Assembly (NCBI RefSeq): GCF_000715075.1
Contig: NC_134084.1
Span: forward strand, 4,714,501-4,778,500
Source of the DNA: Nicotiana tabacum
Lineage: Eukaryota; Streptophyta; Magnoliopsida; Solanales; Solanaceae
Direction: 5' to 3'
Length of the DNA: 64,000 nucleotides
Shown: in pieces, positions 1 through 9,876 of the stretch
How the letters are laid out: each line of letters starts with the position of its first letter
Position numbering within the stretch: the stretch's first letter is position 1
The notes under the pieces: model-generated
What the model was told of the DNA's origin: nothing
Seen by the model: only the letters and a program-made list of their open reading frames with translations
The model's database searches: none
Made by a program: the position numbers and the translations under genes

Positions 1-242
1 ACTTTTGAGATGAATGTTTTTATATTTGTTAAATGATGTTTTGAAATATTTAAATCATCTTGAAAGAGTTAATGTACTTTTTAATCTTATTTTCATGTTT
101 TACTAAAATAAAATGAAAATAATTATTACTATCTCTAATAATAAATATTTGAGATTATTTATTTATTCATATAATATTAATTGTTGAGTAACCTCTTCAT
201 GTCATTATTCGTAATTTGATATTTAAAAGTATTTTTTAAAAA
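1..242. other. AT-rich intergenic DNA, nothing recognised
   Basis: AT-rich sequence without a convincing reading frame or repeat end. I see no feature here. Confidence 0.5.
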
Positions 243-375
243 AGCTTGGTCAAACACAAATTATTGCTCTAAAGTGCTTTTCAGATTGATTAGCCAAATA
301 AAAATTGCTTCTCTCCAAAAGTAATTTTTCTAAAAATACTTCTCAAAATAAGCAGATTTTTGCAGCTTGGCCAAA
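243..375. repeat. MITE fragment, AGCTTGGTCAAA-type ends
   Basis: The left end reads AGCTTGGTCAAAC and the right part ends CAGCTTGGCCAAAT. Between them are runs resembling AGTGCTTTT and AAGTAATTTTTCT. The composition and end motifs resemble the MITE in PLATZ intron 3 (5807-6192). No target duplication was identified, so the limits are approximate. Confidence 0.45.
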
Positions 376-450
376 TATGCTATAAATTTTACTAATAGAT
401 TGAAGTAGTAGTTTAAATTTCAAATACTGTTAAAATGTACATTTAGTTTA

Positions 451-650
451 GTGGACGTTTGGACATAAGAATCGTAAAATTCCCCACAAAAGTGATTTTT
501 TAATTGAAAATTAGAGTTGTGTTTGGACATGAATATAATTTTGATTTTTTTTTATTTTGGTGAGTGATCTGAGTGAAAATTTAAAAAATTAACGTTTTGG
601 AGTTTTTCAATTTTTTAAAAAAAATTAAAATTTATATTAAATTGAAAATT
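451..650. repeat. Decayed MITE copy, family with GGACGTTTGGACATAAGAAT ends
   Basis: The left terminus (GTGGACGTTTGGACATAAGA) matches the inverted end of the elements at 3940-4196 and 7160-7450. The internal phrase TTGGACATGAATATAATTTT is also characteristic of the family. The right end is degraded. This is one of three copies around the PLATZ gene. Confidence 0.5.
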
Positions 651-699
651 ATTTGATCTATTTTTAGAAACCACGATAGATAATTTGAGACGAAGGGAG

Positions 700-870
700 C
701 ACAGTCAGACCTCTCTATAACAATATTCTTATATAACAACACTTCACTATAAAAGTCAAGTTTTTCCGGAACCAAATTTTATTTCTGTTATTATATATAT
801 TTTCTATAACAACAATTCACTATAACATTCAAAAACATATATAAAACAAACGAGACATAAATCGGAACAA
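700..870. repeat. AT-rich MITE-like repeat with CTCTATAACAA motifs
   Basis: Repeated short motifs such as CTATAACAATATTC, TATAACAACACTTCACTATAA and CTATAACAACAATTCACTATAA occur in succession. This looks like a dispersed Solanaceae MITE-like repeat, but I cannot define its ends. Confidence 0.35.
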
Positions 871-1548
871 AGACAAAGTATAAATCAACCAATTGCTAGT
901 CTTTTCTCCTTTAGCCTTTGCGTATATCTGTTCCTCTTAACTCCAAGATCCAAATTTTTGTTCATGTTCCATCAAATTGGAGTAGTAAGTCAACAAACAT
1001 TATGGCCTATGGTACTTTTCTGCACTTCTCAATCCAAATTCTGGCTATTTTTGAAAGGATTTTGTAGCAGCCATTTATAGATCTTATGATCAATTTGTGC
1101 ATCTCTTTTCTCCTGTGGTGTATTAATGTCAAAGGCAAATAGTATAGCTAGGTTTGAGCCTAAAACTGCAAAAGGATTTCATTTTGAAATCTTGTTGTAA
1201 CATTTCTTGGCTAATTTACTGCCGACAAGTAGTGTGTGACTGTGTGTAATGAGTACCTTTGATGTACAAGTTTTATTTTTATGCGGAGCTTTAAATGAAG
1301 TATAACAAATACTACTATTATGCTTCGTTGGTAATAGTAAAACGCAGTCCTTCTCTGCTTTATAGTCTTCTGCCCTTCCATTTTTCTCGCTAGTTTATAT
1401 GTCTATCTTTCTAGTCCTTTCTTCGTCGAAGTTGCTCAACGTGCCAGTTTAGGTGAAATATTCGTATCGACCTGACACGATACTAGTATGAGTGTGAGTA
1501 TGAGATTTGTACTGGATCTGGTCAAACACTTTTGGAAACTCTGACCAC
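871..1548. other. Intergenic DNA, nothing recognised
   Basis: No reading frame of convincing composition, no repeat ends and no RNA gene were recognised here. Confidence 0.5.
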
Positions 1549-1676
1549 CAACACAACAACAACAATCCAGTGTAATCCCACAATTGGGGTTTGAAGAGGA
1601 TACTGAGTACGCAGACCTTACCCCTATCCTGAGGGAGTAGAGAGTTTGTTTTCGAAAGACGACCCTCTGCTCAAGA
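1549..1676 (-). mobile_element. SINE 3' part, tRNA-derived Solanaceae SINE, truncated
   Basis: The + strand starts with an (ACA/CAA)n tract followed by TGTAATCCCACAATTGGGGT and GTACGCAGACCTTACCCC. This is the reverse complement of the 3' half of Solanaceae SINEs, which end in a TTG-type tail. The homologous body ends near GACCCTCTGCTCAAGA. The tRNA-like head with the A and B boxes is absent, so it is a 5'-truncated or related-subfamily copy. Confidence 0.65.
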
Positions 1677-2098
1677 TGAACGAAAAAATTCTGACCACGA
1701 TGTACGAAAAAATTCAAGACGAAATATATACAATTTGATTTCCGAAATCAAAACCAAAATTATAGTAAATTTGAAGAAAATAGTATAATTTATCGAGGAA
1801 ATCAATCATTTACTTATCTACACACTTAATAATAAAAGAGAGATCCACACTTTATAAGTTATACGTAAGTATTCCACAAAATTTCTCATATCTAGAGATA
1901 TTTTTATTTTTTTTGAATTATTTTTAGCAGGATTCCCGCACCCATATCTGTATTAGGATTCGTATTCCTGAATCTTAGAATTTACATTTCAAAGAATCCG
2001 ACCTCTAGATCCGTACTCGTGTTAGACACCCGCACCTATATCCGAGCAACTTAGTTCTTCATTCCTCTTTTGTGCTTTTCATCTTACTAGTCTTTATT
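1677..2098. other. Intergenic DNA with a low-level repeat
   Basis: No gene is seen. Around 1930-2050 the phrases CCCGCACCCATATCTG, GATCCGTACTCGTGTTAG and ACACCCGCACCTATATCC suggest a decayed dispersed repeat, but I cannot set its boundaries. Confidence 0.4.
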
Positions 2099-2650
2099 TC
2101 GTAAAAATAGCACGGTATAGCCAGTTTTCGGACTGGTCATTCAAAAATAGCCAGTATTTACTAAGTCAATGAAAAATAGCAACTATTTTGCTGCAACAGA
2201 GACCGGTCCAACATAATATACTGGAGTTCGGTGTACCTGTGTATGAACTCCAGCATATTATGCCGGACTGGTATACTTTGCTTGCTCCAGTATAATATAC
2301 TGGAGACTGGAGCACCGGTACTCCAAACTCCAGTATATTATGCTGGACCAGTATATTTGCTGGAACTCCAGTATATTATGTTGGAGTTCTAGTGTACTTA
2401 TGCTGGAACTCCATCATATTATGCTGGAGTTCTAGTATACTTATCTTGGAACTCCAGTATAATATGCTGGAGTTCAAGTATACTTATGCTGGAACTCCAG
2501 CATAATATAGTGGCTTATTTTCCGGGTTTGAACAGTGTTTTCACTCAGATTTATCTTTACATGAAAAGTTGCTAAATTTCGATTACTTTTGAAACTGCGT
2601 TATTTTTGAACGACCAGTTGTAAATCTGACTACTTTTGAATTTCTCCCCT
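2099..2650. repeat. Palindrome-rich repeat, CTCCAGCATAATATGCTGGAG units
   Basis: The core (about 2205-2515) consists of repeated near-palindromes of the type CTCCAGTATATTATGCTGGA, linked by GGAACTCCAG or GGAGTTCTAGTATACTTA. About eight such units can be counted. Flanks such as AAAAATAGC and TAGCCAGTTTTCGGACTGG on the left, and GACTACTTTTGAATTTC on the right, look like the outer arms of a MITE-like element. No coding capacity. Confidence 0.55.
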
Positions 2651-3939
2651 CTATTTCATGTGCCTCGCACGTGTAGCCCCTAACTATTTTGGAAATGTTT
2701 ATTTAAGTCAATAACCACGTATATTTTGAGTTAAATATTATAAATATTTTAAATTGGATGGAAACTTGTGTTAGATTGGACTTATTTCTAGATTTTGAGT
2801 ATGTAATATTGAGTAACGTAAATATGAAAAATGGATTGTATCTATTTTTTATTTCATATTCATATTTTAAGAATATTATACTTGCTCTGTTCCATTTTAT
2901 ATTGCACATTTTTTTAGTTCGTTAAAAAAAAAGAACGACATATTTTATATTTAAAAATATTTTAATTATAAACTTATTATTTTATCTTTAATGAAATGGT
3001 ATTTCGGGGATATATTGATCGTTAAACCTTGTTTTCATATACCAATTGCAAGAAATCGCCTACTATGTTTATGCGGACCGTACAACAGCTATGCAGAAAT
3101 TTAATGTCAAAGCTCAAAACTCATAACCTTCTGGAACGATGAAGTTAGTGCTCTTTAAGAAAGAATAATTTGTGTCATTTTAATTTTACGAATAGAAGGT
3201 CAACGTGGATGGGTATTCGAAGTCCATATAAATTCATGTTAGCTAAAAGTTTAGTTAAACTCAACGTCTACTGTTAGGCAAAGTCTACATATTACTATTT
3301 TATCCAATACGGGATTATCTTTATAACAAATAATTTAATGCTTTCAGGATATAAAAGTCTGTCAATATTTTGAAGGTATTTTGGTCGTTCAACATGTAAC
3401 GTAGAATATTCGTGTTTTTATAATAATACAGATATAGATATATATAGATTTTCTAAGAAGCTTTTTATTTAATTTTTGCATCAAATTACGGTAATTATTT
3501 GTAATTTCAATTTAACTAAATACTTTCGAGTCTCGTTTTAAGTGAAAGTATTTTACTATTTGGTAATGAATTCAACAAATTAGATAATACTTTTGTCATG
3601 TAAACTAAATATATACAAAGTGTCAAAATAATCCCTTTAAATGAGTACCGGTGAGACCGTCATATATCTTTTTATTTTTTTTTTCTTATAAAAGAACAAA
3701 AACGATCACAAAAAATCATGTCATTATATTTAAGATAAAATGAGAATATTAGAATTAAATTGTTTATAGAAAGAGAAATTGTCATTTCTGCGACAGATTA
3801 AGAAGAAACTATATTTAAAGTAAAATGAGATCAAGGGAGTAATATATTAAAGTAAAATGCAATTAGTAATCAGAATTAAGTGATAAAGATACATGTAACA
3901 GGCATGCGATGTCATCTATTTATTGATGATTTTATGTAA
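2651..3939. other. AT-rich intergenic DNA upstream of the PLATZ gene
   Basis: No convincing gene. Phrases such as CTTGCTCTGTTCCATTTTATATTG (2880s) and TTTAAAGTAAAATGAGA (3820s) resemble scattered MITE remnants, but I cannot delimit any element here. Confidence 0.4.
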
Positions 3940-4196
3940 GGGCCCGTTTGGCTATAAGAAATTATTCATTTTTTTTAGTTTTTTTACATTTTTTGGAATT
4001 AATAAAAAATTTAAATTCCACTTAAAGTTGAATTTCGGATTTTTCGGAAAATTAAAAAACTCCAAAAAATTATTTTTCAAAAAATGCTCCAATTTGTATT
4101 TATGTCTAAATATAATTCTAATTTTCAAATGTCATTTTCACATAATTTTTTTTCTATTTTTTTCCGGAATTTTACAATTCTTATGTCCAAACGCCC
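3940..4196. repeat. MITE with GGGC(G)TTTGGACATAAGAAT inverted ends, next to the PLATZ promoter
   Basis: The left end reads GGGCCCGTTTGGCTATAAGA. The right end, read in reverse complement, begins GGGCGTTTGGACATAAGAAT followed by TGTAAAATTCC. The element is about 257 bp, AT-rich and non-coding. It ends about 40 bp upstream of the TATA-like motif of the PLATZ gene. No clear target duplication was found. Confidence 0.65.
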
Positions 4197-4237
4197 ACTT
4201 ATTTCTTTTGTTCTCTCTTGTCCACCCTCTTTGACCT

Positions 4238-4245
4238 ATTTATAT
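4238..4245 (+). promoter_or_regulatory. TATA-like box of the PLATZ gene
   Basis: TATTTATA, about 95 bp upstream of the start codon at 4340, in a region that changes from MITE sequence to an A/C-rich leader-like stretch. Position and composition fit a plant core promoter. The transcription start is not proven. Confidence 0.4.
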
Positions 4246-4339
4246 CATGGCCATTTCGATGTCATTCATTTACGCAAGACAAACAAAGAACCTTAAGTTC
4301 TTGTTCCTCGACTATACAAAGAAGAACAACAAAACAAAA

Positions 4340-7300
4340 ATGGTAAATTTCGTTAACATTTTTTTATTATGCTGATATATTAAATACTTTAACTATGGTT
4401 TTATGATCTCTTATATATGAATTTTTTTTTTTTTTGAAGGTGGGAAATGGTTCAATTTCAATTCCAAAATGGCTAGAGGTGCTTTTGAGTGAGAAATTCT
4501 TTAATGCATGTTTGGTCCATGAATTGGAGAGGAAAAATGAAGAAAATGTATTTTGTTTGGATTGTTGCTTTAGCTTGTGCCTCCACTGCTTGCCTTCTCA
4601 CCATTGTCACAAACTTTTGCAGGTTAGTTAGCATTTTTAAACTTATATTTTTTAGCAAACTTTTCACTTAATTAAATAAATGATAATATAAAAAAGTAGT
4701 GCGATGCACAAAGCAACCTGCTTTTACGCATGGCTCGGGAAAGTATCTCACATCAAGTTGTATGATGTAGACAGCCAGGGACGTATGCACCTTGTTATAT
4801 GCAGTATCACGGAACACTTGCTTTGTCGAAATTTTTTACTAGAGAGTTTGTTCTTATGGTAAGCAACCTCCACTTCCAACCAAGAGAATGTGAGTTTGAA
4901 TCATCCCAAGAGCGAGGTGGAGAGTTATTGGAGGGAAGGATGCGAGTTTTTATTAGAAACAGCCTCTCTATCTCAGGGTAGGAGCAAGGTTTGCATACAC
5001 ACTATCCTCCCCAGACCCCACTGGTGGGATTATATTGGTTTGTTGTTATTGTATAAGAAAAATAAAAATGTTGAAGATAAATATAAAAAAATAACACTGC
5101 TTATTATTTTGTTCATTAGTCCATTTTTTATAGCTGCGACACCGATTAAGTACGTCACTGTAGATATTCTACTCTTATACAAATATCAATAACTGCTTTT
5201 ACGATTAACATTAGCTAATTTGTGTGTATCTCGATTATTTCACTGGATGTGTTCTTGTTATTTCATCCCAGCACAAATTCTCCAAGCCGACTTAGCTTCA
5301 ATTGTAATGTTGATTTTGTGTTTGTACATTTCTTGATTTTGCAGATTAGAAGGTACGTTTATCAAGATGTTTTACGCTTGAAAGAAGCTGACAAGCTCCT
5401 AGATTGCTCCTTTGTTCAAGTAAGTTATGGTTATAATGATTTTGTGACTTTTTCGAATTCTTTCTCTCGTTAGTTAATAGTTACTAGTATTATTTATTTT
5501 AGGGGTTGTTTGGTTTGAATACGACTTATGCTGAGATAAGTTATGATAAGATTAGTTATGTTGGGATTAGTTATTCTGGTATTCTTTTTCACTGTTTGAT
5601 ATATTGTATTAAAAATGACAATTGCATTATTTCTAAGAAGAAGGTATAAGTTATTCCGGCACTAATTTTAATTCCGAAAAACTTATATCAGGTATGTTAA
5701 CCAAACAAAGTATTAAGGTGGTATTAAATTTTTATACCAGCACTATACTTTCTTATACCTCATACCAAACGACTCCTTAGTAATCATGCTAATTTTCATC
5801 TAGGGGCTAATAGCTTGTTTGACCAAACTTCTAAAATCAACTTATTTGTAGAAATACTTTTTTCAAAAGTAGTTTAAAAAAAAAAAAATTGGTGAGAAGC
5901 AGTTTGTGTTTTGTTAATTAATTTAAAAAATCTTTTAAAGTAGTAATTAATGTTTGGCAAGCTGTAAAAAACTTGTCTTTAAGTATATATTTTTGAAAAG
6001 TGCATTTCAAAAAAGTTTTTTTTAGAGAGAAACTACTTTTTCTGCTTTTCCAAAATTTCTTCTGCTACTTAAAAATAGTTTTTTTTTTTCATTGTAGAAG
6101 CTTAGCCAAACATTTTAACTTTGAAACAAAAGTACTTTTTGGAAGAAAAAAGTATTTTAACCTTGAAGAAATTTGGTCAAACAGTCTATTAGTTCTTTTG
6201 GTGCAGAACACAATTTTATATGTAAAAATTAACTAAAATCGCAACATATATTATAAACTGAAAACTTTAAAAATATAATGGATTCACACTAAAAAGAATA
6301 TTAAAAAATTAAACTTATAGAGTTGTTATATGTTACGTGCAAGTCAATACAAACAAACCTACTTTAATTTATAGAGAAGATACGTGTCATGTAATCATTA
6401 TTGCATGTGATTTGATGTGAACATCGGACGCAATAAGTATTTTTCTGAGTTAATAGTTCATTATTTTATATGGTTTTGATTAATTAAATTAGCTTTTAGA
6501 GGCTTATTTCTAAGACTTTATGATATATTTCAATTAATTTCTTTGGTCAAATTGATGCAGTCGTACACAACAAATAGTGCTAAAGTGGTGTTCTTGAATC
6601 AAAGGCCAATAACAAGACAATTCAAGAACTCACTTAATTACACTTGTATTGTATGTGACAGAAGCATTCAACGCTCAAACCTTTTCTGCTCTATCTCATG
6701 CAAGGTTTGCATTTTCTGAATTAATTGGCACAAAAATAATTATTTGTCGTTCATTAAGTTCTTTCTTTTCACCAATTAAATGTTACATTTTCGTCCTGTT
6801 AGAGTAAATTTTTTTTTATACATGTTACTCCCTTAGTTTTAATTTATGTGATATTATTTTCTTTATAGTTAGTCCCAATAATATGACTCATTTTTATATT
6901 TTATAACTATTTAATTTTAAAATATTTATTTTACTATTCATGAAATAATTTGTAGTCACGCAAATATTCATGACTTATTTCAGACCATAATTTTAAAAGT
7001 ATTCATATTTTTTTAAATTTCGTGTATAATCAAATACCTTCACATGTGTATTGAGACGAAGAAGCAATATAGTTTAATACTATGTGATACTCTAGCATGT
7101 TAGTTTCCCCATCTATTTCATCTTAAGTGATATTAGCTCTTTCCTTTTTAGCCTACTAAGAGCCAATTTGGACATAAGAATTTTTTTTCCTTTTTTTCAA
7201 TAAAATTGTTCTTTTTTTTTTTTGAAACCAGTGTTTGTTCATAAAATTTTTAATTTTTACTTGAAGATGCATTTTGAAAATTTTTTCCCTCCTTTGTTCA

Positions 7301-8750
7301 AAATTTTCACTCGGGTCACTCACAAAATTTCAAAAATAACCCAAAATCATATTCATGTCCAAACACAACTCTAAAATTTAAATACCATTTTCACTTGAAA
7401 ATTTTTTTCACCTTTATTTGGAATTTTACAATTCTTATGTCCAAACGCCCACCAAGTAAAAGTAGTAACATTGGTAGTGCGATGGGGGACTTGATATCTT
7501 TAAATGGTCTCTAAAAATCCTTACGTCTTGAGCTATTTTTTTGGGGTTGGATTAAGTCTTATATTTATTTCTTTTATATGATTTTCTAATTTTGTGTGAT
7601 GTTCGATCCCATATTATATTGTTCAAGCTCCAATTGGTAGATTTAAACGTGCGGATCGAGAGGGTGGGGGTTGAGTCCCACGTTACTTATAGTAAGATTG
7701 GAGACATGGTCTTTATTCGATTATTTTTCTTAATAAGTTGGCCTTCATTTTCATTTGTATTAGGTACAACATATGGTAAACTGCTCCAAAGTTTACAATT
7801 TGATAAAGTACAACAAGTCGAGCATAACAATAAATTCCTCTGAATTTTGCGGTCATCGTCGAAAAAGTGTGCCTCAACGGTCTCCTTTTAGTTAGATTTG
7901 GTTCTCTTGAGTTGATCGATCTAGAATTATTGGATTTATGATAAATGCAATGTTATTATATTTATAAATTATAAAATCTTTTTGCATGTTTATACATAGT
8001 TCACGTGTGCCAATAGTAATATGTTCAAGTAATTTTTTTTTTGACTTTTCACTCGGTGTTTGATATTTTCTTTAGAATTGATTAATATGGTTTCGCATAA
8101 AAAAAATTTATTTTAAGAGGTAGAATGCTTCTTCTCAAAGATGACTTTATTCTTAGGATTTGAATTTGAAATTTTTTATAAGGACGAAAGAGTACTTACT
8201 TTTCGATTATGTACCTTCGATATTCTTCTTTCTTCTTGTGATTTCCCATTTGCCATTGCAAGTTATTATGCAAGGAAATATTGCTTACTTCTTCCGTTTT
8301 AGTTTAGCTGACACTGATTTTAGTCTTTTAAAAAATGAATGAAATTCTAAATTTATAAATAATTTAAATTAGATGTTCATTTTGTCAGTAAATATAAACT
8401 TTTATTTATAGTAGTCACATAAATATTATAATATATTTAAATTATAAGTTTGATTTTTTTAGTAGTTGCACAACTTTATGGCGTATTTAAGCTAGTAAGT
8501 TTTTAAAATAATTTTTTCCTTAAATATTATATTCCATCTGTCTCAATTTACATAGCGGTATTTGGATATTGAGAGTTAAATAAATTTTTTATCGCAATTT
8601 TTTATATACCTTTTAATAATTGTAAATTGGTAATTATTATGATGTTAGATGCATGCAACTTCTCAGTTTTCAAGAAAAGATCCTCTTGAAACTATAGCCT
8701 TGGATTTCGTTGGAGGCAAACGTAAATTGGAAGAAACCACTGTGCAATAG
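4340..8750 (+). CDS. PLATZ-family zinc-binding, A/T-rich DNA-binding protein (five exons)
   Basis: Five exons: 4340-4342, 4440-4622, 5345-5419, 6561-6704 and 8667-8750 (or 8649-8750). All introns are GT-AG and phase 0, giving about 163-169 residues. Exon 1 carries only the ATG. Exon 2 encodes C25-x2-H28-x11-C40-x2-C43-x4-C48-x2-C51-x3-H55-x2-H58. Exon 4 encodes the conserved NSAKVVFLNQRP stretch and C116-x2-C119-x10-C130-x3-C134. These two zinc-binding motifs define the PLATZ family, plant nuclear proteins that bind A/T-rich DNA and mostly repress transcription. The last exon adds a basic GGKRK stretch and stops at TAG 8748. All metal ligands are present and no frame break is seen. The last splice acceptor is the least certain part. 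Introns 2, 3 and 4 all carry transposable elements. The target genes cannot be read from the sequence. Confidence 0.88.
4842..5057 (+). mobile_element. TS-type SINE in intron 2 of the PLATZ gene
   Basis: The copy contains ATGGTAAGCAACCTCCACTT, AGGGAAGGATGCGAG, CATACACACTATCCTCCCCA and GGGATTATATTGG, then a TTGTTGTTATTG tail. These are the landmarks of the tobacco TS SINE, which derives from a tRNA and moves by borrowing LINE enzymes. It lies in the same orientation as the gene and wholly within intron 2 (4623-5344). The internal box B region (GAGTTTGAATCATC) is mutated, so its own pol III promoter is probably weak. Confidence 0.85.
5502..5776. mobile_element. Tourist-like (PIF/Harbinger) MITE in PLATZ intron 3
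   Basis: The ends are GGGGTTGTTTGGTTTGA and, in reverse complement, GGAGTCGTTTGGTATGA: 17-bp inverted repeats with 3 mismatches. The element is flanked on both sides by TTA (5499-5501 and 5777-5779), the PIF/Harbinger target duplication. It is 275 bp and non-coding. Confidence 0.8.
5807..6192. mobile_element. MITE with CTAATAGnnTGTTTGACCAAA ends in PLATZ intron 3
   Basis: The left end reads CTAATAGCTTGTTTGACCAA and the right end in reverse complement reads CTAATAGACTGTTTGACCAA. The interior is AT-rich with AAGTACTTTT-like motifs and no coding sequence. A related fragment lies at 243-375. Superfamily not certain (hAT-like in style). Confidence 0.65.
6827..7075. repeat. MITE-like repeat (CTCCCTTAGTTTTAATTTATGTGA) in PLATZ intron 4
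   Basis: It begins ACTCCCTTAGTTTTAATTTA and ends near GTATTGAGACGAAGAAGCA. This is the usual layout of a widespread plant repeat that starts ACTCCCTCCGTTTTAATTTA and ends GAGACGGAGGGAGTA. It is AT-rich and non-coding. A second, more decayed copy lies at 8285-8600. Confidence 0.5.
7160..7450. mobile_element. MITE with GGGCGTTTGGACATAAGAAT ends in PLATZ intron 4
   Basis: The left end reads AGCCAATTTGGACATAAGAA. The right end in reverse complement reads GGGCGTTTGGACATAAGAAT and continues TGTAAAATTCC. Same family as 3940-4196 and the fragment at 451-650. Non-coding. Confidence 0.65.
8285..8600. repeat. Decayed MITE-like repeat in PLATZ intron 4
   Basis: It starts near CTTCCGTTTTAGTTTAGCTG and contains TAGTAGTCACATAAATATTA, parallel to TAGTCACGCAAATATTCATG in the copy at 6827-7075. 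A further start-like phrase, CCATCTGTCTCAATTTACAT, occurs at about 8533. The short open frame across its left part is explained by this repeat rather than by an exon. Confidence 0.4.
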
Positions 8751-9151
8751 TGAACTCTAGAACTTATATGCTCTACTAGTTCTCTTTCCCCTAACTTGTT
8801 ACTATCGAGTTCATTGTAGTACGACTTGTTGTGACAGTACTGAAAGGGGCTCTTAGTAATTAATCTGCAGGGTTATTGAGTCCTTGATATGTGCAAAATA
8901 TGTTGTTGAATTTTTGTAGATCTTTGTAACTAACACTACTAAAAAAGAAAGGGAAAACTAACTGACAAAACCAATCGTTGTTGGTCGGTAATTATCAAAA
9001 ATCGATCGATTTATAATGGTCGATAATCGTATGGTCGGTAGAACCAACCAACTTACTTCGGTCGGTCAACTAAATTTCAAAAAAGAAAAAATTACCGAAA
9101 AAATCGATCGAAGTAGGTCGGTATTTTTCAACCGTGGTCGATATTTTTAAC

Positions 9152-9371
9152 TATACAACAACAACAACCCAATATAATCTCATTTAGTGGGGTCTGGGGA
9201 GAGTAGTGTGTATGCAGTCCTTACCCCTACCGTGGGGTAGAGGGGCTGTTTCCAATAGACCCTCGACATCCTTCCCTCCAAGAACTTTCCACCTTGCTCT
9301 TGGGGAGACTCGAACTCACAACCTCTTGGTTAGAAGTGGAGGTTGCTTACCATCACAACAACCCCTCTTGT
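9152..9371 (-). mobile_element. TS-type SINE inside the CACTA element
   Basis: In reverse complement it reads TTGTGATGGTAAGCAACCTC, then AGAGGTTGTGAGTTCGAGTC (a well-preserved B-box region), CAGCCTCTCTACCCCACGGT and GGGTTGTTGTTGTTGTATAG at the 3' end. It is essentially full length, with a TTG-type tail. It inserted into the CACTA copy, so it is younger than that insertion or was mobilised with it. Confidence 0.88.
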
Positions 9372-9381
9372 AATTAAAAAA

Positions 9382-9452
9382 TGTACCATCTGCGAATCGA
9401 ACCGAGATCTGTATTGTGGCAGGATACTATTCTACCACTAGACCATTGGTAC
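9382..9452 (-). pseudogene. tRNA-Gly(GCC)-like pseudogene
   Basis: The - strand gives a 71-nt tRNA-like sequence containing TGGTCTAGTGGTAGAATAGT (D-arm region, box A), a CTGCCAC anticodon loop (anticodon GCC) and GGTTCGATTC (box B). Length and layout match plant tRNA-Gly(GCC). The acceptor stem keeps six of seven pairs, but the anticodon stem has a C-A mismatch and the T stem has two mismatched pairs. It therefore looks like a relic rather than a working gene. The ends are extended by AAAATG/CATTTT complementarity. It lies in the CACTA element about 10 bp from a TS SINE. Confidence 0.75.
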
Positions 9453-9876
9453 ATTTTGTTTTAAAATTGTCTTTTATTTCATTTATACTCTTTAATTATA
9501 TTTTGTTGGTCAGCTTTATTAAAAAATAAAATTATAAGGCCTAAATCGGCCGGTTTCTTAAAATGACTGGTTTTTGAATATAATTTTAATTTATTTTAAA
9601 TAAAAACCGACCAAAGTTGGTCGGTTCCTTGAAAAATAAATTTTGCGGGATGCAAAAATTATTTCCCACATTTTGGCGCCAAAATAAACAGACCAAAGTT
9701 GGTCGCTTCGTAAAAAAAATTAAAAAATAAAATATTTTGAAAAACCGACCGACTTCAGTCAGTTTTTTGATCGAACAAAGTCGGTCGGTCAACTGCAATC
9801 GTTTTAGGTCGAATTTCTAGTAGTATAAGTTAGGTATCATGATCATGATCAAATGTCGACAGAGTTTTTTCGGTTG

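Larger units (their letters stand above)
8934..9825. mobile_element. CACTA (En/Spm)-type non-autonomous element with TAA target duplication
   Basis: The left terminus is CACTACTAAAAAA and the right terminus is TTTCTAGTAGTA (last base changed from the usual G). TAA flanks both ends (8931-8933 and 9826-9828), the 3-bp duplication expected for CACTA elements. The subterminal regions carry many copies of GGTCGG/CCGACC and AAAGTTGGTCGG in both orientations, the typical transposase-binding layout. No transposase is encoded. A TS SINE (9152-9371) and a tRNA-Gly-like sequence (9382-9452) sit inside. Confidence 0.82.

Noticed and set aside
8160..8342. Possible extra PLATZ exon (QGNIAYFFRFSLADTDFSLL)
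   Set aside because: It overlaps a MITE-like repeat starting CTTCCGTTTTAGTTTA, and no acceptor gives the right phase after exon 4 (phase 0).
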